Positions 55,014 to 63,352 of a DNA stretch of 64,000 bases are shown one piece after another; within the stretch, counting starts at the first letter, position 1; the number at the start of each line of letters is the position of its first letter. The DNA comes from Pseudomonas alkylphenolica (lineage in GTDB: Bacteria > Pseudomonadota > Gammaproteobacteria > Pseudomonadales > Pseudomonadaceae). The position numbers were made by a program, and so were the translations under genes. The notes under the pieces were generated by a model. That model saw only the letters and a program-made list of their open reading frames with translations. It had not been told where the DNA came from and made no database searches. The stretch lies in the NCBI RefSeq assembly GCF_000746525.1, contig NZ_CP009048.1, positions 4,095,501 through 4,159,500 on the forward strand, written 5' to 3'.

Positions 55014-56219
55014 TTATAGTTGCGTAGTGGTGCCAATCGCTGCGTAGCTTTCGTAGGATTTCATTTGCCTGGCGATCTGCGAGATCTTGCTCGCGTAATC
55101 CGGGTCGGTTGCATAACCGGCCCGCTGCAGCTCGCGTACAAACTGTTCCGGTTTATCGGCAGCCTTGACCGCTTCTTTATAGCGAGCGTTGTTCTGCAAC
55201 AGGCTCACCAGGTCATGGAAACTGTCCTGATAGGAATCGTAGGAACGGAACGCCGCCGTCTCCTTGACGAACTGACCATCGCGAAACTCGCTGGTGATCG
55301 CCCGTGCCTGATCACCCTGCCAGTTGCCGGTGGCCTTGATGCCAAACAGGTTATGACTGCTGCGACCATCAGCCTGGCGCATGACCGACTTGCCCCAACC
55401 GGTTTCCAGCGCGGCCTGCGCCACCAGGTAACGCGGATCGACACCGATGCGCTTGGCGGCCTGCTCGGCCATCGGCAGCATGGTGGCGACAAAGTCATCC
55501 GAAGAACTGAAAGCGCGCTTGGCCGGCGCCAACGGCGGCTGGGCCATGGCGCGACCGTAAATGCGCAGGTTGCCTGGCGCGGCAAAGGCTTGCGCCGGTT
55601 GCCAGTCACCCTTGACCACGGCGTCGCCAGCCAGGGTCGAACGCCCGGGAATCGGCGCCGTGTTGGTGGTGGCCGGTACAGCGCCGGCCGCTGGCACCAG
55701 GCCCGCCAGCAAGCGATCGGTGAGCTTGCCCGGCAACGCCAGACGACGGGAGTTGAGCGCCGCCACATCGTTGCGGGTGACCGCAGTTTCCTGTGGCCGC
55801 TCAGGCACGCCGACTGCTGTCGCGCCCAGTGGCCGCGCCTGGATATCGAAGCGCGGGAACGGACTGCTGTTGCTCGCCGCCGACGCAGCTTTCTGCTTGG
55901 ACAGCTGACGCATCAGCACCTCCTGCAGACCGATACCGCCGCCTTCGCGGGACATACTCACCGCCAGCTGCTGGTCGTACATCTGCTGGTACTGCTTGGT
56001 GGTTTCGGTGTTGAGCGGATTGTCCTTGGCCAGCACATCGCTGGCCGAACGCATCGACTTGAGCATCTCGTTGAGAAACAGCGATTCGAATTCCTGGGCC
56101 ACTTTGCGCAGGTTGGCGTCGCTGTCGCGGTCGCCGACCTTCAACGAACTGAGTCGATTGAGGTCGGTGTAGGCACCGCTGTCAGCCGTGTTGGCTATCG
56201 GGTTTTTCGGCATATCCAT
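55014..56219 (-). CDS. flgJ: FlgJ rod cap and peptidoglycan hydrolase
   Basis: Two-domain protein of 401 residues. The N-terminal rod-capping domain (about 30-110) has VAQEFESLFLNEMLKSMRSASD. The linker is Ala/Pro-rich. The C-terminal glucosaminidase domain (about 240-395) has the catalytic-site motif AQAALETGWGKSV and HNLFGIKATGNW, and opens the murein for the rod. The ATG at 56219 has GAGG seven bases upstream, and a second ATG two codons later is an alternative. Confidence 0.96.
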   Translation of the reverse strand: MDMPKNPIANTADSGAYTDLNRLSSLKVGDRDSDANLRKVAQEFESLFLNEMLKSMRSASDVLAKDNPLNTETTKQYQQMYDQQLAVSMSREGGGIGLQEVLMRQLSKQKAASAASNSSPFPRFDIQARPLGATAVGVPERPQETAVTRNDVAALNSRRLALPGKLTDRLLAGLVPAAGAVPATTNTAPIPGRSTLAGDAVVKGDWQPAQAFAAPGNLRIYGRAMAQPPLAPAKRAFSSSDDFVATMLPMAEQAAKRIGVDPRYLVAQAALETGWGKSVMRQADGRSSHNLFGIKATGNWQGDQARAITSEFRDGQFVKETAAFRSYDSYQDSFHDLVSLLQNNARYKEAVKAADKPEQFVRELQRAGYATDPDYASKISQIARQMKSYESYAAIGTTTQL

Positions 56220-56228
56220 GGCCAGTCC

Positions 56229-57344
56229 TCAGATCACGATCAAGTCGGCTTGAAGCGCACCGGCCTGCTTCAGGGCTTCGAGGATTGCCATCAGGTCACT
56301 CGGGGCTGCCCCCACCTGGTTCACCGCACGGACGATTTCATCCAGCGTGGTGCCCGGGCCGAACTTGAACATCGGCTTGGCTTCCTGCTCGGCATTGACC
56401 CGCGAGCGCGGCACCACAGCGGTCTGGCCATTGGAGAACGGCCCCGGCTGGCTGACGATCGGGTCTTCGGTGATGGTCACGGTCAGGCTGCCGTGGGTGA
56501 CCGCCGCAGGCGACACTTTGACGTTCTGGCCGATAACGATGGTGCCAGTACGCGAGTTGATGATGACCTTGGCCACCGCCTGGCCCGGATCGATTTCCAG
56601 GTTCTCGAGGATCGACAGGTAATCGACACGCTGGCTCGGATCGAGCGGCGCGGTAACGCGCACCGAACCACCGTCCAGGGCCTGGGCCACACCCGGGCCG
56701 AGCAGTTCGTTGACCTTGTCGACGATGCGCTTGGCGGTGGTGAAGTCCGGACGATTGAGGTTCAGGGTCAGGCTGTTGCCCTGGTTGAATCCGCTGGGCA
56801 CGGCACGCTCTACCGAAGCACCGCCGGGAATGCGCCCCGCCGACGGTACGTTGACGGTGATCTTCGAGCCGTCACGGCCTTCGGCGTCAAAGCCGCCGAC
56901 CACCAGGTTACCCTGCGCGATCGCATAGACATTACCGTCGATACCCTTGAGCGGCGTCATCAGCAAGCTGCCGCCGCGCAGGCTCTTGGAGTTACCGATC
57001 GAAGACACGGTGATGTCCACTACCTGCCCCGGCTTGGCGAACGCCGGCAGGTCGGCATGCACCGAGACCGCCGCGACGTTTTTCAGCTGCACGTTACCCG
57101 AACCTGCCGGCACCTTGATGCCGAACTGCGACAGCATGTTGTTGAAGGTCTGCAGGGTGAACGGCGTCTGGGTGGTCTGGTCACCCGTGCCATTGAGCCC
57201 CACCACCAGGCCGTAGCCGATCAGCTGGTTGCTACGCACGCCGGAAATGCTGGCGATGTCTTTCAGGCGTTCGGCCTGTGCGGCGAACGCGATGGACATC
57301 AGAAGCGCGGCGGTAATCAGCTGCTTGAAGTTGAACATGGTCAT
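56229..57344 (-). CDS. flgI: FlgI P-ring protein
   Basis: Periplasmic P-ring subunit around the rod. The 371 residues have a signal peptide (1-24, [11 protein letters not shown]) followed by [31 protein letters not shown], the family hallmark, and end with [27 protein letters not shown]. It begins six bases after the flgH stop. Confidence 0.97.
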   Translation of the reverse strand: MTMFNFKQLITAALLMSIAFAAQAERLKDIASISGVRSNQLIGYGLVVGLNGTGDQTTQTPFTLQTFNNMLSQFGIKVPAGSGNVQLKNVAAVSVHADLPAFAKPGQVVDITVSSIGNSKSLRGGSLLMTPLKGIDGNVYAIAQGNLVVGGFDAEGRDGSKITVNVPSAGRIPGGASVERAVPSGFNQGNSLTLNLNRPDFTTAKRIVDKVNELLGPGVAQALDGGSVRVTAPLDPSQRVDYLSILENLEIDPGQAVAKVIINSRTGTIVIGQNVKVSPAAVTHGSLTVTITEDPIVSQPGPFSNGQTAVVPRSRVNAEQEAKPMFKFGPGTTLDEIVRAVNQVGAAPSDLMAILEALKQAGALQADLIVI

Positions 57345-57350
57345 CCGAAC

Positions 57351-58046
57351 CTAGAAAGGCCAAAGCGGGCTGAGGAAGAAACGGTCGAGCCAGCCCGGCT
57401 GGCTGGCGTCGGCAAACGAACCGGTTCCCGAGTAGGTGATGCGCGCATCGGCAACCCGGGTCGAAGGCACGGTGTTGTCGGTGGCAATGTCGTCGGCGCG
57501 GATCATGCCGGCGATGCGCACCAGCTCGTCGCCGGTGTTGAGGGTCAGCCACTTCTCGCCACGCACGGCAATGATGCCGTTGGGCAGCACATCGGCAACG
57601 GTCACAGTGATCGAGCCGGTCAGGCTGTTGCCCTGCCCTGCTTTACTGTCGCCTTTGGTTGCACGATCACCGCTGTACCCGGCGCTCAGGCTCAGATCGC
57701 CATCGCTGAACGGGTTGTTGGTGGTCATCGAAGAGCCGAACAACGAAGTCAGGCCGATATCGGCCTTGCTGTTCTTGGCGATCTGCGAGTTGGCGTTCTT
57801 GCTCGCCTGGGTCCGCTCGTTGAGGGTGATGGTGATGATGTCACCGACCCGGAACGCCTTGCGGTCGCTGTACAGGTTCTGATCGAAACCGGCCTGGTAG
57901 ATCGAGCCGTTGTTGGCCGCTGCCGGCAGTGGCGTACGCGGCAATACCGGCGCGTAGTACGGATCATTGGGCTTGGGCGGCGGCGCAACGCAGCCGGCCA
58001 GCACGCTGATCCCACTCAGGGCAAGTACGCAAAACAAACGACTCAT
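57351..58046 (-). CDS. flgH: FlgH L-ring lipoprotein
   Basis: Outer-membrane L-ring subunit. The 231 residues start with a lipoprotein signal ending in the lipobox LAGC (C19), then [20 protein letters not shown], and contain the family stretches [18 protein letters not shown] and [34 protein letters not shown]. It sits between flgG and flgI. Confidence 0.97.
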   Translation of the reverse strand: MSRLFCVLALSGISVLAGCVAPPPKPNDPYYAPVLPRTPLPAAANNGSIYQAGFDQNLYSDRKAFRVGDIITITLNERTQASKNANSQIAKNSKADIGLTSLFGSSMTTNNPFSDGDLSLSAGYSGDRATKGDSKAGQGNSLTGSITVTVADVLPNGIIAVRGEKWLTLNTGDELVRIAGMIRADDIATDNTVPSTRVADARITYSGTGSFADASQPGWLDRFFLSPLWPF

Positions 58047-58100
58047 GACTCTGACCTCACGGTGTAACAGGCGCCGTTAAAGCGACCTCGAAGACTTCAC

Positions 58101-58886
58101 TTACAGGTTCTGGGTAACGAACGAGAGCATCTGGTCGGCGGTGGAAATGACCTTGGAGTTCATCTCGTAGGCACGCTGGGTGGTGATCATGTTGACCAGT
58201 TCTTCCACGGTGCTGACGTTGGAGTTTTCCAGGGTCTGCTGCTGGACCACACCGAAACCGTTCAGGCCTGGAGTGCCAACTTGCGGCGCGCCGCTGGCGG
58301 CGGTTTCCAGGAACAGGTTGCCACCGGTTGCCTGTAGGCCGGCCGGGTTGATGAAGTCGGCGGTCTGGATGTTGCCGATCACCTGCGCCGCCGGGTTGCC
58401 TGCGGTGGTGATCGAAACGGTGCCGTCACGGCCGACGGTGAAGGTCTGCGCCTCAGGCGGCACGACAATCGCCGGCTCTAGGGCGAAACCGCTGGCGGTG
58501 ACGATCTGGCCGTCGGAGTTCAGGTGGAAGGTACCGTCACGGGTGTAGGAGACGGTGCCATCGGGCTGCAGGATCTGGAAGAAACCGCGACCATCAACCG
58601 CCATGTCCAGCGGGTTCTCGGTGGTCTGCAGGCTACCGGCGGTGAAGCTCTTCTGGGTGCCGACAATGCGCACACCGGTACCCAGCTGCAGGCCCGAAGG
58701 CAGCTCGCTGTCCTGGGTCGACTGGGCGCCGGCCTGGCGACGGGTCTGGTACAGCAGGTCCTGGAACTCGGCACGATCGCGCTTGAAGCCGGTGGTCGAG
58801 ACGTTGGCCAGGTTGTTGGAAATGGTGGTCAGGTTCATGTCCTGGGCGGACAGACCGGTTTTACTGACCCAAAGAGCCGGAAGCAT
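58101..58886 (-). CDS. flgG: FlgG distal rod protein
   Basis: Distal rod subunit of 261 residues with the common rod/hook N-terminus (LWVSKTGLSAQDMNLTTISNNLANVSTTGFKRDRAEFQDLLYQT) and C-terminus (LENSNVSTVEELVNMITTQRAYEMNSKVISTADQML). It follows flgF by 45 bases, which show no clear promoter. Confidence 0.97.
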   Translation of the reverse strand: MLPALWVSKTGLSAQDMNLTTISNNLANVSTTGFKRDRAEFQDLLYQTRRQAGAQSTQDSELPSGLQLGTGVRIVGTQKSFTAGSLQTTENPLDMAVDGRGFFQILQPDGTVSYTRDGTFHLNSDGQIVTASGFALEPAIVVPPEAQTFTVGRDGTVSITTAGNPAAQVIGNIQTADFINPAGLQATGGNLFLETAASGAPQVGTPGLNGFGVVQQQTLENSNVSTVEELVNMITTQRAYEMNSKVISTADQMLSFVTQNL

Positions 58887-58931
58887 GCTGTTCTCCTCGC
58901 GCGCCTGTTTTACGGCGCTACGTCTGTGTAA

Positions 58932-59672
58932 TTAGCCGATTTGCAAAACCCGAGCCATGGCTTCGTCGCCTTCCTTGGCCGTGGTCATCATCTTGATGTG
59001 CAGTTCGAATTGACGCGACAACGCCAGCACCGAGGTCATTTCCTCGACGGCGTTGACGTTGCTGCTTTCAAGGAAACCCGACACCAGCTTGACGTTGGCA
59101 TCGGCCACTGCTGGCTGGCCATTGCTGGTATGGATCAAACCGTCCAGGCCTTTGGTCATGGTCTTGAGGTCAGGGTTGACCATCTTGATCCGGTCGACTT
59201 CAGCCATTACCCGCGGCCCCTCACCCATGGCGCGGATGGTGATGGTGCCGTCTTCACCGACTTCGACCTTCTGCTCTGGCGGCACGGCAATCGGCCCGCC
59301 GTTACCCATGATCGGCATGCCGTTGCCAGCACGCAGCACGCCCAGGGCATCGATGTTCATGCTCGCGGTACGCACATAGGCTTCGCTGCCATCCGGCGCC
59401 TGCACGGCGATAAAGCCGTCACCACCAACAGCCACGTCCAGGTCACGCCCGGTTTCCAGCATCGAGCCTGGCGAGAAATCCGTCGCCGGGCGCTCGGTCA
59501 TGGCATAGGCGCGCGCCGGAAAGCTGTCACCAAACACCGGCATCGAGCGCGCCTGTTCCAGGTCACGCTGAAAGCCGGTAGTGGAAATGTTCGCCAGGTT
59601 GTTGGCATGCGCCTTCTGCGCCAGCGCGTTCTGGCTGGCACCGGTCATGGCCACGTACAGCATCTTGTCCAC
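58932..59672 (-). CDS. flgF: FlgF proximal rod protein
   Basis: Proximal rod subunit of 246 residues. It has the rod motif ASQNALAQKAHANNLANISTTGFQRDLEQARSM at the start and ESSNVNAVEEMTSVLALSRQFELHIKMM at the end. It is first in flgFGHIJKL and has its own candidate sigma-54 promoter about 60 bases upstream. Confidence 0.97.
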   Translation of the reverse strand: MDKMLYVAMTGASQNALAQKAHANNLANISTTGFQRDLEQARSMPVFGDSFPARAYAMTERPATDFSPGSMLETGRDLDVAVGGDGFIAVQAPDGSEAYVRTASMNIDALGVLRAGNGMPIMGNGGPIAVPPEQKVEVGEDGTITIRAMGEGPRVMAEVDRIKMVNPDLKTMTKGLDGLIHTSNGQPAVADANVKLVSGFLESSNVNAVEEMTSVLALSRQFELHIKMMTTAKEGDEAMARVLQIG

Positions 59673-59731
59673 AGTATTTCTCCCCTGCGCTGGCGAACAC
59701 TTGCCGCTCGCCGCTGCTTTGCAGTGCTTGA

Positions 59732-59747
59732 AGCAAGTTTCAAACCA
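59732..59747 (-). promoter_or_regulatory. Candidate sigma-54 promoter of flgF
   Basis: The minus strand reads TGGTTT-GAAAC-TTGCT, with the GG and GC dinucleotides at correct spacing. The -24 box lacks the usual CAC. It lies about 60 bases upstream of the flgF ATG. Confidence 0.6.
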
Positions 59748-59841
59748 ACTTTGCAGAAGTGGCCAAAAGCCCCGCCAGACAAGGACTTGATCGCCGTACA
59801 GGCATGCGGCTGGGAGAAGCGCCGTCGAAATTACGGCGCCA

Positions 59842-59861
59842 GCTTGCCGCTAGCGGCAAGC
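59842..59861. repeat. Perfect 20-base palindrome
   Basis: GCTTGCCGCTAGCGGCAAGC, perfectly self-complementary, starts one base after the stop of the small secreted protein gene. No T run follows, so it is more likely an mRNA end-protecting hairpin or a weak terminator than a classic one. Confidence 0.7.
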
Positions 59862-59862
59862 C

Positions 59863-60051
59863 TCAGTAGTCGCGGCACGCCGCGTTGTTGAAGGGACCGG
59901 CGAAGCGCTTCCAGCCATCGCCCGGAGAAAACTGGGCACAGACCAGGCGCCCATCCGCCTGGCTTTCCCAACGGTACCAAGGTGCGGCATCAGCCCTGAC
60001 CTGAGTCATCAGCAACACCGCGAACACCGCTAACGCCAATCGTTGCAACAT
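59863..60051 (-). CDS. Small predicted secreted protein between flgE and flgF
   Basis: 62 residues: a signal peptide (about 1-23, LQRLALAVFAVLLMTQVRADA) and a mature part of about 40 residues with APWYRWESQADGRLVCAQFSPGDGWKRF and two cysteines (C39 and C59) that could form a disulfide. The ATG at 60051 has AGAGG eight bases upstream, a strong ribosome-binding site. It is flanked by a hairpin on each side. I do not recognise the family. The setting suggests a periplasmic or outer-surface accessory of the flagellum, or an unrelated passenger gene. Confidence 0.72.
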   Translation of the reverse strand: MLQRLALAVFAVLLMTQVRADAAPWYRWESQADGRLVCAQFSPGDGWKRFAGPFNNAACRDY

Positions 60052-60073
60052 GATCGATACCTCTGAAACGACA

Positions 60074-60095
60074 GACCCCTTCCGAGAAAGGGGTC
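60074..60095 (-). terminator. Terminator-like hairpin after flgE
   Basis: GACCCCTT-TCTCGG-AAGGGGTC on the minus strand, then TGTCGTTT. The T run is broken, so termination is probably partial. It lies between flgE and the small secreted protein gene. Confidence 0.6.
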
Positions 60096-60123
60096 CGTCC
60101 ACACCTAGCGCTTCACAGCAGCA

Positions 60124-61449
60124 TCAGGTCATCTGAATGATGGTCTGCATGATGGTGCTCTGGGTAGAGATGGTCTTGGCGTTCGCCTGGTAGTTGCTCT
60201 GCGCCTTGATCAGCTCGACCAGCTCAGTGGTCAGGTTGACGTTGGAGGCCTCCAGCGAGTTGGAGGCGATAGCGCCCAGAGTACCGGTCTTCGGCGCATC
60301 GATCCCCGGGATCCCCGAGGAGTAAGTCTCGGTCCAGCGCGTACCGCCCATAGGCTGCAGGCCCTGCTCGTTGGCGAAGGAAGCGATGGCAACCTGACCG
60401 ATAGCGCGCGACTGCTGGTTGCTGAAGCTGGCGAACATCACACCACTGGAGTCGATGCTCAGGCTCGACAGAATACCGGTAGCGTAACCGTCCTGGCTCT
60501 GCGACAGACGCGTGGTCGGGGTGTTGTAGGAGGTGGTATCGGTCATGTCGATGGCGATACCGCCGGCACTGGCCTCGGAACCGTTGGAACCCCACACCGG
60601 CGGCTTGGCAGTCGGATCGGTAACGGTGGCAGGAATCCAGCCGGTCAGCTTGAACACCTTGTTCACCACTTCGTAGCCAGAACCTGCAGCACCCGCGGTC
60701 ATGGTATCGACACTACCGTCAGGATTGAAGGTGATGGTGCCTTCCAGTGGCTGCGGCGGCTCCTGGGTAGGATCGAGCGGGTTACGACCATCAATCAGGG
60801 TGTAGGACTTCCACTCATTGGTGTCGGTCTTGACGTAGTACTGATCCATGACGTGCTCGTTACCCTGGCTGTCATAGATCTTGGTGGCGAAGGTCTTGTT
60901 CCAGGTGGTGTCGTCGGTTGGATCGAACGTGGTGGTGCTCGGGATGACCTTGTCCGACGAGTTCAGGTTGATGCCCTGATCGATCGAGGTAGTGGACTTT
61001 GGCGCCAGTGCCGAGGTGTCGATCTTCAGGTCGGTCAGCACGCCGTTGATGATCTTGCCGTTCTCGTCCACACCGTAGCCACGCAGGCGCAGACCATCAG
61101 CGGTGGTCACGTAGTTGTCTTTGTTGGTCTGGAAGGCACCGGCACGGGTGTAGCTGAGCGAGCCGTTGTCGCTCAGGACGAAAAAGCCCTGACCCTGGAT
61201 ACCCATGTCCAGCACGTTGCCGGTGTTGGTGATATCGCCATTGGTGAACTGCTGCGAGACCGAGGCCAGACGCACGCCGTTACCGACGCTCTGGCTGCCG
61301 ACGCCGAGCTTGTTGGCCGAGTAGACGTCGGCGAATTCTGCACGCGAGGATTTGAAGCCGGTGGTAGCAACGTTGGCAATGTTGTTGCCGGTCACGTCCA
61401 GTTGTTTGTTGGCTGCATAGAGACCGCTAAGGCCGATATTGAATGACAT
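60124..61449 (-). CDS. flgE: FlgE hook protein
   Basis: Hook subunit of 441 residues. It has the N-terminal motif SFNIGLSGLYAANKQLDVTGNNIANVATTGFKSSRAEFADVY, a FlgE central domain (about 170-330) and the C-terminal SLEASNVNLTTELVELIKAQSNYQANAKTISTQSTIMQT. It follows flgD by 30 bases. A terminator-like hairpin follows. Confidence 0.97.
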   Translation of the reverse strand: MSFNIGLSGLYAANKQLDVTGNNIANVATTGFKSSRAEFADVYSANKLGVGSQSVGNGVRLASVSQQFTNGDITNTGNVLDMGIQGQGFFVLSDNGSLSYTRAGAFQTNKDNYVTTADGLRLRGYGVDENGKIINGVLTDLKIDTSALAPKSTTSIDQGINLNSSDKVIPSTTTFDPTDDTTWNKTFATKIYDSQGNEHVMDQYYVKTDTNEWKSYTLIDGRNPLDPTQEPPQPLEGTITFNPDGSVDTMTAGAAGSGYEVVNKVFKLTGWIPATVTDPTAKPPVWGSNGSEASAGGIAIDMTDTTSYNTPTTRLSQSQDGYATGILSSLSIDSSGVMFASFSNQQSRAIGQVAIASFANEQGLQPMGGTRWTETYSSGIPGIDAPKTGTLGAIASNSLEASNVNLTTELVELIKAQSNYQANAKTISTQSTIMQTIIQMT

Positions 61450-61479
61450 CTTTCACTCCTTGTGCCGCGTTAGCCGGCT

Positions 61480-62208
61480 CTATATACCGATGGTTTGGAC
61501 TTTGGACAGCGCAATGCTGCCCAGGCCGGCAAGATTGAGCATCATCTCGCCGCCGGTCTGACTGATGGTGACGCTGCTGACCGTGGCCGGCAGCATGGTG
61601 TACATGTCATGCTGCTTGCCATCGATGGTGGTCTTGGCGGCAAAGGTGTAGGTGCCAGGATCGACCTTCTCCCCCGCGTCATTGGTGCCATCCCAGACGA
61701 AGGCGGCATTGCCGGCCTTCTGCTCGCCCAGATCGATGGTCTTGACCACCTTGCCATCCTTGTCGGTGATGGTGACGGTGGCATTGCTCAGCGACTGCGG
61801 CACTACCACCGAGCCATTGAAGCTCTTGGTGGTGTCGACCACGGCCTTGTCGGTCTGGGCGATCACCGAGCGACCGACCAGCGACGACGCCTGCAGCGCC
61901 TGGGACGATTTGTAGCTGCCAGAGATCGCAGTCACCGACTCATTGAGGGTAGTGATGCCTTCCAGGCTACTGAACTGCGCCAGCTGGGCGACGAACTCGC
62001 TGTTGTCCTGAGGGTCGAGCGGGTTCTGGTTACGCATCTGGGTAACCAGCAACTGCAGGAACGCATCCTTGCCCAGGGTCTGGTTGCCGGTCTTGCTGTT
62101 GGTTGCCGAAGCAACGCCACTGGAGTTGGTCTCGGAGGTCTTCTTGACCGACGCCTTGAGCACGTCGTTCAGGTTTACACCGGCGGTGGTGTCGTTAACG
62201 CTTGCCAT
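61480..62208 (-). CDS. flgD: FlgD hook cap / assembly scaffold
   Basis: Hook-capping protein of 242 residues. The N-terminal conserved block has LGKDAFLQLLVTQMRNQNPLDPQDNSEFVAQLAQFSSLEG (about 45-85), and the C-terminal half has the FlgD Ig-like and Tudor-like domains (FVWDGTNDAGEKVDPGTYTF). It lies between flgC and flgE, as expected. Confidence 0.97.
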   Translation of the reverse strand: MASVNDTTAGVNLNDVLKASVKKTSETNSSGVASATNSKTGNQTLGKDAFLQLLVTQMRNQNPLDPQDNSEFVAQLAQFSSLEGITTLNESVTAISGSYKSSQALQASSLVGRSVIAQTDKAVVDTTKSFNGSVVVPQSLSNATVTITDKDGKVVKTIDLGEQKAGNAAFVWDGTNDAGEKVDPGTYTFAAKTTIDGKQHDMYTMLPATVSSVTISQTGGEMMLNLAGLGSIALSKVQTIGI

Positions 62209-62223
62209 TGGCTTCGTCCTTTA

Positions 62224-62667
62224 TCACTGACCCAGGGTCAGGACCTTCTGCATCATGGTCTTGGCCGTGTTCATCAGCTCGGCGTTGGTCTGGAACGAGC
62301 GGCTGGCAGAGATCATGTCCGCCATCTCCTCGACCACGTTGACGTTCGGGTAGTAGACATAACCGTCTTTGTTCGCCGCCGGATGGTTCGGCTCGTAGCG
62401 CGCCTCAAGGTTGCTTTGATCCTCCACCACACCGAGCACCTGAACACCTTGACCGGCCTCGCCCTGATCCTGGAACAGCGACTGGCTGACACCGCCCTGG
62501 GCTTGCTGGAAGGTGGTGGCAAACACCGGGTGACGGGCGCGATAGGTCTGATCGATGCTCGACGACACCGTCTCGGCGTTGGCAATGTTCGAAGCGACGG
62601 TGTTCAGACGCGTGGTCTGCGCACTCATGCCGCTACCGGCAATGTTGAAAACACTGGCGAGGGACAT
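62224..62667 (-). CDS. flgC: FlgC proximal rod protein
   Basis: Proximal rod subunit of 147 residues. SLASVFNIAGSGMSAQTTRLNTVASNIANAETV at the N-terminus and VNVVEEMADMISASRSFQTNAELMNTAKTMMQKVLTLGQ at the C-terminus are canonical. It begins three bases after flgB. Confidence 0.97.
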   Translation of the reverse strand: MSLASVFNIAGSGMSAQTTRLNTVASNIANAETVSSSIDQTYRARHPVFATTFQQAQGGVSQSLFQDQGEAGQGVQVLGVVEDQSNLEARYEPNHPAANKDGYVYYPNVNVVEEMADMISASRSFQTNAELMNTAKTMMQKVLTLGQ

Positions 62668-62670
62668 GAC

Positions 62671-63078
62671 TTACTCTCCGCGCAGGGCCGATACCAGCCC
62701 TTTGAATTTACTGTTGAGCAGCGTGAAGCTGGCCTGAAAACCTACGGCGTTTTCCGCGTAGCTCGACTGCTCGAGCTGGGCATCGACGGTGTTCTGGTCG
62801 ATCGACGGCTGCATCGGCGTGCGGTACTGCAGGGTTTCATCACCCACGCTCAGGCCTTCAGCCTCGATGTGCCGGGTATTGGTACGATCCAGCGCAAAAT
62901 GACCCTTGCTGGTCTTCTCGGCCTGGGCCGCCAGGACTGAGGCGAAGTCCATGTCACGCGCTTTGTAGCTCGGCGTGTCGGCGTTGGCGATGTTGTTGGC
63001 CAGCACCTCGGCGCGCTGGGCGCGAAAGCCCAATGCCTTTTCGTGGATGCCGAGCGCTTTGTCGAAGCTGATGCTCAT
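62671..63078 (-). CDS. flgB: FlgB proximal rod protein
   Basis: Proximal rod subunit of 135 residues. It begins ISFDKALGIHEKALGFRAQRAEVLANNIANADTPSYKARDMDF and ends ENAVGFQASFTLLNSKFKGLVSALRGE. First gene of flgBCDE, with a candidate sigma-54 promoter about 40 bases upstream. Confidence 0.97.
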   Translation of the reverse strand: MSISFDKALGIHEKALGFRAQRAEVLANNIANADTPSYKARDMDFASVLAAQAEKTSKGHFALDRTNTRHIEAEGLSVGDETLQYRTPMQPSIDQNTVDAQLEQSSYAENAVGFQASFTLLNSKFKGLVSALRGE

Positions 63079-63118
63079 GTCAGGGAAACCTTCGAAGGTT
63101 TTTCGTTGACTGAGCTAG

Positions 63119-63134
63119 AGCAAGAGCCATGCCA
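63119..63134 (-). promoter_or_regulatory. Candidate sigma-54 promoter of flgB
   Basis: The minus strand reads TGGCAT-GGCTC-TTGCT, a close match to -24/-12, about 40 bases upstream of the flgB ATG. Its upstream end overlaps the T-rich tail of the cheR terminator. Confidence 0.75.
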
Positions 63135-63165
63135 AAAAACAAAACCCCGTAAATACGGGGCTTTG
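63131..63165 (-). terminator. Rho-independent terminator after cheR
   Basis: AAAGCCCCGTA-TT-TACGGGGTTTTG on the minus strand, with TTTTTT after it. Together with the REP palindrome it separates cheR from flgB. Confidence 0.83.
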
Positions 63166-63245
63166 AGTGATTTGCCGCTGGCGGCAATGCCAGAAAAGCG
63201 GCAAAGGATTTCCGCTCGGCGCCAGCAAAGCGGCAATTTCTCCCG

Positions 63246-63316
63246 GTAGGAGCGGGCTTGCCCCGCGATTCTGACCTATCAGATAAATCGCTATCGCGGG
63301 GCAAGCCCGCTCCCAC
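63246..63316. repeat. REP-type inverted repeat after cheR
   Basis: GTAGGAGCGGGCTTGCCCCGCGAT is mirrored by ATCGCGGGGCAAGCCCGCTCCCAC with about 22 bases between. It is the same family as the copies at 8.8 and 20.9 kb. Confidence 0.85.
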
Positions 63317-63352
63317 CGGAGAGGCTGCTTTCACAGCCCCACAGGGGGGTTG

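Noticed and set aside
55020..58067. Plus-strand open frame of over 1000 codons opposite flgJ, flgI and flgH
   Set aside because: It lies entirely antisense to three well-conserved flagellar genes; GC-rich codon use keeps the opposite frame open. Similar long frames opposite cheA (7-2244), fliJ-fliI (17918-20395) and flgK (53120-55027) were rejected for the same reason.
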